From Bacteroidales bacterium UBA6248 (GTDB lineage: Bacteria; Bacteroidota; Bacteroidia; Bacteroidales; Lentimicrobiaceae), in the NCBI GenBank assembly GCA_002441345.1, contig DJVU01000019.1:10844-22812 (forward strand): a stretch of 11,969 nt of DNA, given 5' to 3'. The notes under the pieces were generated by a model, which worked only from the letters and a program-made list of their open reading frames with translations, searched no databases and was not told the origin of the DNA. A program made the position numbers and the translations under genes. This document shows, in pieces, positions 1-6,642 of this stretch (within the stretch, counting starts at the first letter, position 1; each line of letters starts with the position of its first letter).

Positions 1-272
1 ATAAGCCGGTTAAATTTAATGGGTTAATTGCGGTTTATGATTATTGAGATCATTCCAATACCATTATTGGGAGGCATAAAGTTTCACCGGCTATTTTTAA
101 CCTCCTTTCTGAATCCGGACTCAGTTTTTAAACTGGCTTATACCCGAAATGATTTTTGAGTTTTAATCAACTTTAGTATTATTTTCTCCTTCTTTATTTT
201 TAAATCTTTTATCCCGGCACTTAAACTTTTCAATTATACGATATATCCCGACCTTTATCCTTAATGTCGCAT

Positions 273-308
273 CAAATTTATAACAAAATATTGTATATTA
301 CCAACAAA
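273..308 (-). promoter_or_regulatory. Probable Bacteroidota promoter firing leftward
   Basis: On the minus strand TAAATTTG (273–280) matches the Bacteroidota -7 element TAnnTTTG exactly. TTG lies 21 nt upstream (302–304), with a second TTTG at 305–308. Transcription would start near 266 and run off the left edge, so the target gene is outside the window and its leader would exceed 260 nt. Confidence 0.45.
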
Positions 309-329
309 GGGGGCGGGGGTAAATCACGA

Positions 330-337
330 TATTTTTG
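330..337 (+). promoter_or_regulatory. Possible -7 promoter element upstream of the HMGL-like gene
   Basis: TATTTTTG matches the Bacteroidota -7 consensus, but no TTG or TTTG is found at the expected distance upstream, where the sequence is G-rich. If used, it would leave a leader of roughly 275 nt before the ATG at 621. A 7-of-8 match, TGTATTTG (416–423), is an alternative. Confidence 0.25.
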
Positions 338-620
338 TAATTCAGAATCATTCCAAATAAAAAAGTATCCGTAGTCATGTATTTTCAATTTTCCCGGACA
401 GGTTAAGCATCCGGGTGTATTTGTCTGGTATAATCAATAGATTGCCCTTGCGGGATGAACTTCAATTTTATAAGGATATCCCGGAATAATCATTGACCAA
501 TGTCTGATCCGGATTCAGAGGAAAAGCAATTATCGGGTGATCGCCGTAATATGCACAAAACTGCATATCCCGGTGAACAAGCCTGTGGTTAAGGTGTTTA
601 TCAGTGAAAAAGTAAAAAGC

Positions 621-1631
621 ATGAACTACCCCCAGAAAGTAACCATTGGTGATATCACTGTCCGCGACGGATTTCAGCACGAAGAAAAATTTATTCCCAC
701 CGAAGCCAAGCTGTGGGTAGCTGAACAGCTTATACTCAGCGGCTTTAAGCACATTGAACTCACCAACCTGGGCAATCCCAAAGGGATGCCGCAGTTCAGG
801 GATGCAGATGCCCTGCTCAAAGGCATCCGTAAAAGCAAAGCGGTAGCCCAACTTATCGGCGGGGTAAGCATTACCGCGGTAACCATACGCGAAAAGGCCA
901 TAGAGCGCGCCATTGAAGCCCGCAAGGAGGGCTGGGGGCCCGACCGCATCCTGCTGATGGTATCGACCAGTGAATCGCACCACAGGAAAAATTCGGGCCT
1001 TTCGCTGGACGAATACTGGAAAATGGCGGAGAAGTACATCCCTCTGGCACACGATGCGGGCATCAAGGTAAATGGAACCGTCAGCACCATCTGGGGCTGC
1101 CCCATCGAAGGACCTACAAAAATGGAGAAAGCCATTGATTTCACCAAACGCTGGCTGGATATCGGAGCAAACGATGTGGAGCACGCCGATCACGACGGCT
1201 CTGCTTCGCCCGACCGGGTGTACCGTTATTTTTCGATGCTGCTCGACAGCATCCCGAATCCCGAAAAACACATTGTGCATCTGCACACCACCCGGGGATG
1301 GGGCCTTGCCAATGTGCTGGCAGCCTTGCAGGCGGGTATGACCAATTACGAATCCACCCTCGGGGGAATAGGCGGGCAGCCGGCCAACTTTGTGGACGGG
1401 GTACCCGTGGCCGGAACCGGCTCATACTATTATAAGGATCCGGGAATTACAGGGCTGGTCTGTACCGAAGATATGGTTGTGATGATGGATGAAATGGGCA
1501 TTCAAACCAACCTCGACATCGACCGGATTCTTGAAACGGGAGCCATGACGGAACGCATCACAGGCCGCCGCCTGCGTTCGGAGTCCATTAAAAACGGCAG
1601 AATCCCCAAATCGCTGAGCGGAAAGGCCTGA
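621..1631 (+). CDS. HMG-CoA-lyase-like DRE-TIM metallolyase (pyruvate carboxyltransferase family)
   Basis: A 336-residue HMGL-like enzyme of the DRE-TIM superfamily, whose members cleave or form C–C bonds next to a CoA thioester or oxo-acid using a divalent metal. Visible family landmarks are RDGFQHE (15–21, family RDGLQNE; D16 is a metal ligand), TSESHHRKNSGLS (116–128), GTVSTIWGCPIEG (152–164), the metal-binding H220-L-H222, GWGLAN (226–231) and GLVCTEDMV (278–286). In true HMG-CoA lyases the loop GLGGCP carries the catalytic Cys. Here it reads GIGGQP, with Q253 in that place. The usual DTIG region is also replaced by HADHDGSASP (188–197). The fold is therefore clear but the reaction is not; HMG-CoA lyase itself is doubtful, and another acyl-CoA lyase or synthase is possible. 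The ATG at 621 was chosen because family similarity begins there; the frame stays open back to 537. It converges on ssb. Confidence 0.85.
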   Translation: MNYPQKVTIGDITVRDGFQHEEKFIPTEAKLWVAEQLILSGFKHIELTNLGNPKGMPQFRDADALLKGIRKSKAVAQLIGGVSITAVTIREKAIERAIEARKEGWGPDRILLMVSTSESHHRKNSGLSLDEYWKMAEKYIPLAHDAGIKVNGTVSTIWGCPIEGPTKMEKAIDFTKRWLDIGANDVEHADHDGSASPDRVYRYFSMLLDSIPNPEKHIVHLHTTRGWGLANVLAALQAGMTNYESTLGGIGGQPANFVDGVPVAGTGSYYYKDPGITGLVCTEDMVVMMDEMGIQTNLDIDRILETGAMTERITGRRLRSESIKNGRIPKSLSGKA

Positions 1632-1660
1632 GCACAACACAATGCCCTGCCGCTCAGGGC
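1614..1660. terminator. Possible weak hairpins between convergent HMGL-like gene and ssb
   Basis: Two mutually exclusive structures overlap here. One is GCCCTG/CAGGGC (1644–1649 and 1655–1660) with a 5-nt loop; the other is CTGAGCGG/CCGCTCAG (1614–1621 and 1650–1657). Neither is followed by a run of T on either strand. A bidirectional terminator in this 65-bp convergent gap is plausible but not proven. Confidence 0.3.
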
Positions 1661-1696
1661 GACAGGGTGAAAATCGTTCATTCCTGTGGTTTCGGC

Positions 1697-2122
1697 TCAG
1701 AACGGTAAATCGTCATCCGGCTGCTGCACGGGAGGCGTTGCCTGTTGCGGAGCAGGAGGATTGTCCGGATAGGATCCGGAATCCGATTGCTGCCTTGATC
1801 CCAGCAGATTCAGTGTATCCCCCTCTATCTCTGTTATGTAACGCTTTTGTCCGTCTTTTTCGTAGGAACGGTTCCGGATACGGCCCTCGATATAAACCTG
1901 TGAACCTTTCCTCAGAAATTTCTCGGCAATCTCTGCCAGTCCGCGCCAGAGGATAATGTTGTGCCATTCCGTTTGTTCCATCTCCTGCCCGTCGCGGTTG
2001 CGGTAAGTCTCAGTGGTGGCCAGCGAAAATGATGCCTTCTTCACACCCTTGTCAAAATTCTGAATTTCAGGATCCCTGCCCAGATTACCAATCAGGATCG
2101 CCTTGTTGACACCTCTTGCCAT
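1697..2122 (-). CDS. ssb: Single-stranded DNA-binding protein SSB
   Basis: This 141-residue protein binds single-stranded DNA during replication, recombination and repair, and recruits partner enzymes through its C-terminal tip. Residues 1–105 form the SSB OB-fold: it opens with ARGVNKAILIGNLGRDPEI, has TEWHNIILWRGLAEIAEKFLRKG in the middle, and VYIEGRIRNRSYEKDG leads into the last strands. A Pro/Gln/Ser-rich disordered linker follows (about 107–134). The tail ends in DDDLPF, matching the conserved acidic tip (DDDIPF in E. coli). The length is normal for Bacteroidota. It lies 90 bp downstream of mutY on the same strand. It has its own good promoter in that gap, so it can be expressed independently of the repair glycosylase. 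Confidence 0.97.
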   Translation of the reverse strand: MARGVNKAILIGNLGRDPEIQNFDKGVKKASFSLATTETYRNRDGQEMEQTEWHNIILWRGLAEIAEKFLRKGSQVYIEGRIRNRSYEKDGQKRYITEIEGDTLNLLGSRQQSDSGSYPDNPPAPQQATPPVQQPDDDLPF

Positions 2123-2152
2123 ATTGATTTTTTGTTTAGCCTGTTATAGTGA

Positions 2153-2183
2153 CAAATATACTGCTTAACATAACGAAAAACAA
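2153..2183 (-). promoter_or_regulatory. ssb promoter (-7 TATATTTG, -33 TTG)
   Basis: On the minus strand TATATTTG (2153–2160) matches the Bacteroidota -7 consensus exactly, with TTG (2181–2183) 20 nt upstream. Transcription would begin near 2146, giving a leader of about 24 nt before the ssb ATG at 2122. The site lies between the mutY stop and ssb. Confidence 0.6.
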
Positions 2184-2212
2184 CAGCTGCGGATTAATAC
2201 CGGGGAACCGGT

Positions 2213-3271
2213 TCAGTAATCAAGGCTTTGAAAAAAACGGTCGATCAGCCTTGAAACGGGCAGATCCTTCAGGCGGCCGGGGGGTATGAATTCATAATTA
2301 CCGCCGGAATCCGGATGCCCGGTAAATGTGCCGCTTATCCGGAAAAAACGGGCATGTATTACCTGATGACTCAGAATATGTTTTGCATCGCTTACCTGCA
2401 CAGCCTCGCACACATTGTCCGGATCAAGCAGCTTCCACAAAGCGCTGGCTTTAAGTTCGCCGGCATCGAGCAGGTGATCCGATTCCACAAGGGGCAATTC
2501 CCGGAGGTTTTGCCAGATATCCCTTCTTCTGCGCTGCTGCATCACGACCTCTCCCTGAGCCGTAATAGCAAAAATATAATTGAACCACCTGGCTTTCTTG
2601 AGTATTTCCGGACGTTTTGCCGGGAGCTCTTCCACTTTTCCGTTTAAAAAGGCAAAACATACGTCCGAAAAAATACAGTTCCGGCAGTCGGGCCTTCCCG
2701 GTTTGCAATACAGTGCGCCGAATTCCATAACTGCCTGATTGTATGTTCCTGGATCCTCCCGGTGGATATACTGAAGCGATTTTTCAGCAACGCGCTTAAA
2801 CGAACGTGCCGAACCGCTCAGCTCCTCAATACCGAACAAGCGCGAAAACACCCGGATAACATTCCCGTCCACCACCGGAACCGCTTCTCCTCCGCTGATC
2901 GAGGCAACGGCTGCCGCCGTGTACTTCCCTGTTCCTTTCAGTTTAATAAGATTATCGTAGGTATCCGGGAATGCACCCTGGTATTCACTAACCACCATTT
3001 TTGCCGCAGCAAGCATATTCCTGGCCCTGCTGTAATATCCCAGCCCTTTCCACACGGCGAGCACATCCTGCTCGGAGGCAGAGGCAAGCGATTGCACATC
3101 CGGAAATTTACCGGTAAACCGCAAAAAATATCCAAGTCCCTGATCAACCTTCGTCTGCTGAAGAATCACCTCCGAAACCCAAATGGTATACGGATCGCGT
3201 GTGCGGCGCCAGGGAAGATCCCTTTGACTGGTATGATACCAGCGCATAATCCGGTCACCAAAATCATTCAT
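2213..3271 (-). CDS. mutY: A/G-specific adenine glycosylase MutY
   Basis: MutY removes adenine mispaired with 8-oxoguanine, starting base-excision repair. With the ATG at 3271 the protein has 352 residues. The catalytic Glu is E34 in WVSEVILQQTKV. The helix-hairpin-helix is LKGTGKYTAAA (111–121), followed by the catalytic Asp D135 in PVVDGNV. The 4Fe-4S cluster ligands are C189, C196, C199 and C205 with the canonical C-x6-C-x2-C-x5-C spacing. The C-terminal third resembles the NUDIX-like 8-oxoG-recognition domain (DIWQNLRELP, compare LWxFP). The frame can extend five codons upstream to a GTG at 3286; the ATG was preferred because NDFGDRIMRWYH is the usual MutY beginning. It is transcribed away from HU and towards ssb, a pairing common in Bacteroidota. 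All catalytic residues are intact, so activity is expected. Confidence 0.96.
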   Translation of the reverse strand: MNDFGDRIMRWYHTSQRDLPWRRTRDPYTIWVSEVILQQTKVDQGLGYFLRFTGKFPDVQSLASASEQDVLAVWKGLGYYSRARNMLAAAKMVVSEYQGAFPDTYDNLIKLKGTGKYTAAAVASISGGEAVPVVDGNVIRVFSRLFGIEELSGSARSFKRVAEKSLQYIHREDPGTYNQAVMEFGALYCKPGRPDCRNCIFSDVCFAFLNGKVEELPAKRPEILKKARWFNYIFAITAQGEVVMQQRRRRDIWQNLRELPLVESDHLLDAGELKASALWKLLDPDNVCEAVQVSDAKHILSHQVIHARFFRISGTFTGHPDSGGNYEFIPPGRLKDLPVSRLIDRFFQSLDY

Positions 3272-3330
3272 ATTCCCGAAAAACACTTAAATTGAGGCAT
3301 TTGCCCCTAAAAAAAACGGATTATTTTCGT

Positions 3331-3355
3331 TTTGTTTCAAAAACCTGTATATTTG
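3331..3355 (+). promoter_or_regulatory. HU gene promoter (-7 TATATTTG)
   Basis: TATATTTG (3348–3355) followed by CACC is a perfect -7 element. A TTTG (3331–3334) lies 13 nt upstream, closer than the usual spacing of about 20, so the -33 assignment is uncertain. Transcription would start near 3361, about 43 nt before the ATG. The leader is A/T-rich with no Shine-Dalgarno sequence. Confidence 0.55.
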
Positions 3356-3403
3356 CACCCCGTTTAAAAAATTTATTCTCAAATCTTTAAAAACTCAATC
3401 AAC

Positions 3404-3688
3404 ATGACAAAGGCAGAAATTGTGGCTGAAATTGCTAGCAAAACCAATATTGAAAAGGTTGCAGTTCAACAGACTGTTGAGGCTTTCATGGAAGCCGTAA
3501 AAAACTCCCTTGCAAACGGCGAGAATGTTTACCTCAGGGGGTTTGGCAGCTTCACCACTAAAAAAAGGGCTGAAAAAACCGGTCGTAACATTTCCAAGAA
3601 CACTACCATCATCATCCCTGCTCACAACATCCCAGCTTTTAAACCTGCCAAAACGTTCGTCAACGAAGTTAAAAACAAGGTTAAATAA
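3404..3688 (+). CDS. hup: HU-family DNA-binding protein
   Basis: This 94-residue histone-like protein dimerises and bends DNA without strong sequence preference, shaping the nucleoid. The N-terminal helices are MTKAEIVAEIASKTNIEK and VAVQQTVEAFMEAVKNSL, followed by the hallmark LRGFGSFTTKKRAEKTGRN (44–62). The DNA-binding arm contains IIIPAHNIPAFKPAK (69–83) with the intercalating-type proline. The length matches standard HU (about 90). It lies divergently from mutY and 31 bp upstream of a 29-codon basic peptide gene; both precede one strong terminator, so they probably form a two-gene transcript. The sequence does not separate HU-alpha/beta type paralogues, so the symbol is generic. Confidence 0.96.
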   Translation: MTKAEIVAEIASKTNIEKVAVQQTVEAFMEAVKNSLANGENVYLRGFGSFTTKKRAEKTGRNISKNTTIIIPAHNIPAFKPAKTFVNEVKNKVK

Positions 3689-3719
3689 GCAGTTGTTCAT
3701 TCATTAAAAATACTTTACC

Positions 3720-3809
3720 ATGCCAAGCGGAAAAAAAAGAAAAAGGCATAAAATGGCCACGCACAAACGGAAAAAACGTTTGCGCAAGAACAGGCATAAA
3801 AAGAAATAA
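3720..3809 (+). CDS. 29-residue basic peptide, bS22/mS38-like (AURKAIP1/COX24 motif)
   Basis: A complete small gene: ATG at 3720 and TAA at 3807–3809. The 29-residue product has 19 Lys/Arg residues and no acidic residue. Its core, HKMATHKRKKRLRKNR (10–25), aligns without gaps to the core I remember for the mycobacterial small-subunit protein bS22, and resembles the C-terminal motif of mitochondrial mS38 (AURKAIP1, yeast Cox24): a Met, a His/Lys-rich stretch, then L-R-K/R-x-R. This suggests an rRNA-binding ribosomal micro-protein; that is inference by motif. The phylum's own extra ribosomal protein bL38 is another possibility, as I cannot recall its sequence. The gene sits 31 bp after HU and 20 bp before the terminator stem, so co-transcription with HU is likely. 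Its length makes it easy for gene finders to miss. Codons are ordinary for the neighbourhood. Confidence 0.8.
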   Translation: MPSGKKRKRHKMATHKRKKRLRKNRHKKK

Positions 3810-3829
3810 GTTTTCTTGATTTGGGAAAT

Positions 3830-3878
3830 AACCACCACATGCCGCCGGAAGTACGTTTTCAGGGCATGTGGTGGTTTT
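3830..3878 (+). terminator. Strong intrinsic terminator after the HU–small peptide pair
   Basis: A perfect 14-bp stem is formed by AACCACCACATGCC (3830–3843) and its complement (3863–3876), with a 19-nt loop. Only a short T run (TTTT, 3875–3878) follows, partly within the stem. The mirrored A run gives it some activity potential in the opposite direction. It separates the HU transcript from rng. Confidence 0.8.
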
Positions 3879-3972
3879 ACTCCTCATGCTGTCAGTTAAT
3901 CCTTTATATGACAGGTTCAGTTAAAGCATTTACTGTTACCGGCATTCTCTCTACATCTAAAAAATCAGGATT

Positions 3973-5523
3973 TTGAATAAGGAACTGATTATCGACGTCA
4001 GTCTTTCGGAAGTCAATATAGCCTTGCTGGAAGACAAAGATCTTGTCGAACTCAATAAAGAAAAAAGTAACAATAACTTTTCTGTAGGTGATATTTATCT
4101 GGGTCGGGTTAAGAAAATCATGCCCGGTCTGAATGCTGCTTTTGTTGATGTCGGATACGAAAAAGATGCTTTTTTGCATTACCTCGACCTCGGTCCGCAG
4201 GTGAATTCTCTCAACAAACTTCTTAAACTCCACCTTTCGGGAAAGCCCGATGCACCGTCCCTTACCGATTTTGAACCGGAACCGGATATTGAAAAAACCG
4301 GTAAAATTACTTCGGTACTTACACAGAACCAACCGGTTCTTATTCAGATTGCAAAAGAGCCGATCTCTACCAAAGGCCCCAGAGTTTCTTCCGAAATCTC
4401 CTTCGCCGGCAGGTATCTTGTTCTTGTTCCATTCTCTACAAGAGTATCTGTTTCCCAGAAAATTAAAAGCGTTGATGAACGTAACCGGCTGAAACGTCTC
4501 ATCACCAGCATCAAGCCCAGAAATTTCGGAGTTATCATCCGTACGGTTGCCGAAAATAAAAAAGTAGCCGACCTCGATGCCGATCTCCGGAGCCTGATCG
4601 CCAAATGGGATGCCGTTATTGCAAAACTTCCGGGTGCCAAACCTCCCCAGCGTATACTGAGCGAAATTGACCGCACCACAGCTATCCTGCGCGACCTGCT
4701 GAACGAATCGTTCAACAACATTCACGTGAACGATGCTGGCATCTACGAGGAAATTAAAGCCTACATCAAAACCATTGCCCCCGATAAAGTCGACATCGTC
4801 AAACTTTACAAAGGCAAAACCACAATCTTCGAGAACTTCGGCGTCGATAAACAGATAAAAAATTCCTTTGGTAAAATAATTACCATTAAAAGCGGAGTCT
4901 ATCTGATTATTGAACATACCGAAGCACTTCATGTGATCGATGTGAACAGCGGCCACCGTGTAAATTCGGAGATCTCGCAGGAGATGAATGCCCTGGCCGT
5001 TAACCTCGAAGCCGCAGCAGAAATCGCCCGCCAGCTCAGGCTGCGCGATATGGGCGGTATTATCGTGGTCGACTTTATCGATATGCATGAGGGGGCTAAC
5101 CGCCGCAAACTTTACCAGAGGCTGAAAGAGGAAATGGCAAAAGACCATGCCAAACATACCATCCTCCCTCCCAGCAAATTCGGACTGGTTCAGATTACCC
5201 GCCAGCGCGTACGGCCCGAAATGAATGTGCAGATTCTTGAAAAATGCCCCGCCTGCGGAGGAACCGGAGAAATTAAACCCAGCATCATTCACATCGACCA
5301 GATAGAAAATAACATCCGCTATCTGATCCACGATCAGAATGAACCCTACATCAAAATAAACCTGCACCCGTTTATTTACTCATACCTCATCCACGGACTT
5401 CCGTCGATACGCCTGAAGTGGTTCCTGAAATTCAAACGCTGGATCAGACTCAGACCCATGCCTTCATACCACTTCCTTGAATACCACTTTTTTAACAGAA
5501 ACGATGACGAAATTAAAATGTAA
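3973..5523 (+). CDS. rng: Ribonuclease G/E family endoribonuclease
   Basis: An endoribonuclease cutting AU-rich single-stranded RNA in rRNA maturation and mRNA decay. The 516 residues match the compact RNase G/Bacteroidota type, without the long C-terminal scaffold of proteobacterial RNase E. The S1 domain opens with VGDIYLGRVKKIMPGLNAAFVDVG (38–61). An RNase H-like and 5'-sensor region follows. The metal-binding Asp residues are D323 in HVIDVNSGHR and D367 in GGIIVVDFIDMHE. The Zn-link motif CPACGGTG supplies C425 and C428 for dimer formation. The start is TTG at 3973: an in-frame stop (3958–3960) lies just upstream, and similarity to the family begins at once (ELIIDVSLSEVNIALLEDKDLVELNKE), so no ATG start is possible without truncation. 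No clear promoter was found in the gap after the HU terminator. A terminator lies 60 bp downstream, before trpS. Confidence 0.96.
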   Translation: MNKELIIDVSLSEVNIALLEDKDLVELNKEKSNNNFSVGDIYLGRVKKIMPGLNAAFVDVGYEKDAFLHYLDLGPQVNSLNKLLKLHLSGKPDAPSLTDFEPEPDIEKTGKITSVLTQNQPVLIQIAKEPISTKGPRVSSEISFAGRYLVLVPFSTRVSVSQKIKSVDERNRLKRLITSIKPRNFGVIIRTVAENKKVADLDADLRSLIAKWDAVIAKLPGAKPPQRILSEIDRTTAILRDLLNESFNNIHVNDAGIYEEIKAYIKTIAPDKVDIVKLYKGKTTIFENFGVDKQIKNSFGKIITIKSGVYLIIEHTEALHVIDVNSGHRVNSEISQEMNALAVNLEAAAEIARQLRLRDMGGIIVVDFIDMHEGANRRKLYQRLKEEMAKDHAKHTILPPSKFGLVQITRQRVRPEMNVQILEKCPACGGTGEIKPSIIHIDQIENNIRYLIHDQNEPYIKINLHPFIYSYLIHGLPSIRLKWFLKFKRWIRLRPMPSYHFLEYHFFNRNDDEIKM

Positions 5524-5572
5524 GCTGCTGCCCGCGGTATCCGCAAAGGCATTTTTCTATACATTTTCGTAG

Positions 5573-5580
5573 TATTTTTG
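5573..5580 (+). promoter_or_regulatory. Probable trpS promoter -7 element
   Basis: TATTTTTG matches the Bacteroidota -7 consensus. No TTG is visible 19–21 nt upstream, only a T run (5552–5556). The expected start, near 5586, falls inside the left arm of the rng terminator, leaving a leader of about 47 nt. Confidence 0.45.
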
Positions 5581-5582
5581 TA

Positions 5583-5618
5583 CCGGGCTTCCACCAAATC
5601 AAAGCCCGGATTTTTTTT
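5583..5618 (+). terminator. Intrinsic terminator of rng
   Basis: CCGGGCTT (5583–5590) pairs with AAGCCCGG (5602–5609) across an 11-nt loop. After one A comes a run of eight T (5611–5618). It lies 60 bp after the rng stop and ends 15 bp before the trpS ATG. Confidence 0.8.
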
Positions 5619-5632
5619 ACCCAGAACCCGTT

Positions 5633-6628
5633 ATGGATACAGTTGTAAGCGGCATCAGACCTACAGGAAACCTTCACCTCGGAAATTACTTCGGAGCACT
5701 GAAGAATTTTATTAAAATGCAGAATGAAAATGACTGCTACTTTTTTATTGCCGATTATCATTCGCTCACCACACACCCCACCCCTGCCGATCTGCACGGA
5801 AATGTGAAAAGCGTTCTGGTCGACTACCTCGCTGCCGGCCTCGATCCCGAAAAAGCAACCCTTTACCTGCAAAGCGATCTGCCCGAAACCGCTGAACTGT
5901 ACCTGTTCCTGAATATGAATGCCTATATGGGAGAGCTGGAAAGAGTGACCTCTTTCAAGGACAAGGCCCGCTCGCAACCCGACAACATCAATGCCGGTCT
6001 GCTGACCTATCCGACGCTGATGGCTGCCGATATCATTATTCATAAGGCTCACAAAGTGCCCGTGGGTAAAGACCAGGAACAGCACCTCGAAATGACCCGC
6101 ACCTTTGCCAACCGCTTTAACCGCCTGTATAAGACGGATTATTTCCCTGAACCGGTTGCCTATAACTTCGGCGAACAGCTGATAAAAATTCCGGGACTCG
6201 ATGGAAGCACAAAAATGGGAAAATCGGAAGGCGAAGGCAATGCCATCTTCCTGAAAGACGAACCGGCCGTTATCCGTAAAAAAATCATGAAAGCCGTTAC
6301 CGACAGCGGCCCCACCGAACCCAACCAGCCCAAACCTCAGGCCATCGAAAACATCTTCGCCCTGATGAAAGCACTCTCAGCCCCCGAAACCCTCGCGCAC
6401 TTCGAGGAAGCTTATAACGAGTGCCGAATCCGTTACGGCGATATGAAAAAACAACTGGCCGAAGATGCCATCGCCTTTACCGAACCTTTTCGCGAAAAAA
6501 TGCGCGAACTGGAAGCCAATACCGAATACCTGCGCAGGGTGGTGAAACTGGGAAAAGACAAAGCCCGTGCCAGCGCCGGAAAAACCATAACGGAAGTAAG
6601 GGAAATCATAGGTTTTAAACCCTTCTGA
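5633..6628 (+). CDS. trpS: Tryptophanyl-tRNA synthetase
   Basis: A class I aminoacyl-tRNA synthetase that charges tRNA-Trp with tryptophan. The 331-residue length is standard for bacterial TrpRS. The N-terminus GIRPTGNLHLGNYFGALKN (7–25) contains the HIGH-type signature. VPVGKDQEQHLEMTR (142–156) is the tryptophan/ATP pocket segment. The KMSKS loop is KMGKS (194–198), a conservative variant. The C-terminal helical domain binds the anticodon. The ATG at 5633 directly precedes the family's usual beginning, and no Shine-Dalgarno is present, as expected for the phylum. It follows the rng terminator and converges tightly on corA, with 14 bp between stop codons and no obvious terminator in that gap. 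Confidence 0.97.
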   Translation: MDTVVSGIRPTGNLHLGNYFGALKNFIKMQNENDCYFFIADYHSLTTHPTPADLHGNVKSVLVDYLAAGLDPEKATLYLQSDLPETAELYLFLNMNAYMGELERVTSFKDKARSQPDNINAGLLTYPTLMAADIIIHKAHKVPVGKDQEQHLEMTRTFANRFNRLYKTDYFPEPVAYNFGEQLIKIPGLDGSTKMGKSEGEGNAIFLKDEPAVIRKKIMKAVTDSGPTEPNQPKPQAIENIFALMKALSAPETLAHFEEAYNECRIRYGDMKKQLAEDAIAFTEPFREKMRELEANTEYLRRVVKLGKDKARASAGKTITEVREIIGFKPF

Positions 6629-6642
6629 TCCTAAGCAGTAAC

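Larger units (their letters stand above)
1..620. other. AT-rich intergenic region without a recognisable gene
   Basis: No convincing reading frame is visible on either strand in this stretch. It is clearly more AT-rich than the genes that follow. It holds a probable leftward promoter (273–308), an isolated rightward -7 element (330–337), a G5-C-G5 block (309–319) between them, and a small inverted repeat CCCGGA/TCCGGG (393–398 and 410–415). Near the left edge, ATAAGCC (1–7) is inverted at 135–141, AGCCGGT (4–10) at 86–92, and GGAGG (70–74) at 101–105, so RNA from positions 1–141 could fold. An upstream extension of the next gene's frame (537–620) exists, but its translation has no family similarity I recognise. 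Confidence 0.6.

Noticed and set aside
86..111. Possible remnant of a 16S rRNA 3' end (CGGCT then ACCTCCTTTCTG)
   Set aside because: Only the terminal dozen bases match; the preceding conserved 16S helix is absent, so it is not an rRNA fragment.
1..141. Riboswitch in the leftward leader
   Set aside because: Several inverted repeats exist, but none of the conserved cores I know (TPP, cobalamin, SAM, preQ1) could be matched.
537..620. N-terminal extension of the HMGL-like protein by 28 residues
   Set aside because: The extension has no similarity to the family, and the ATG at 621 coincides with the normal protein start.
468..1286. A 272-codon minus-strand open frame opposite the HMGL-like gene
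   Set aside because: Antisense shadow of a well-supported gene; no family resemblance and no promoter.
3272..3286. GTG start of mutY five codons upstream
   Set aside because: The ATG at 3271 gives the usual MutY N-terminus and is a stronger start codon; the GTG cannot be fully excluded.
3904..5367. A 487-codon open frame on the minus strand opposite rng
   Set aside because: It lies exactly antisense to a clear RNase G/E gene, has no recognisable motif, and its Phe/Asp/Asn-rich composition is what the reverse complement of the rng codons produces.
5581..5632. Tryptophan-dependent attenuator or T-box before trpS
   Set aside because: No leader peptide with Trp codons, no T-box sequence and no alternative antiterminator pairing; the hairpin is best explained as the rng terminator.
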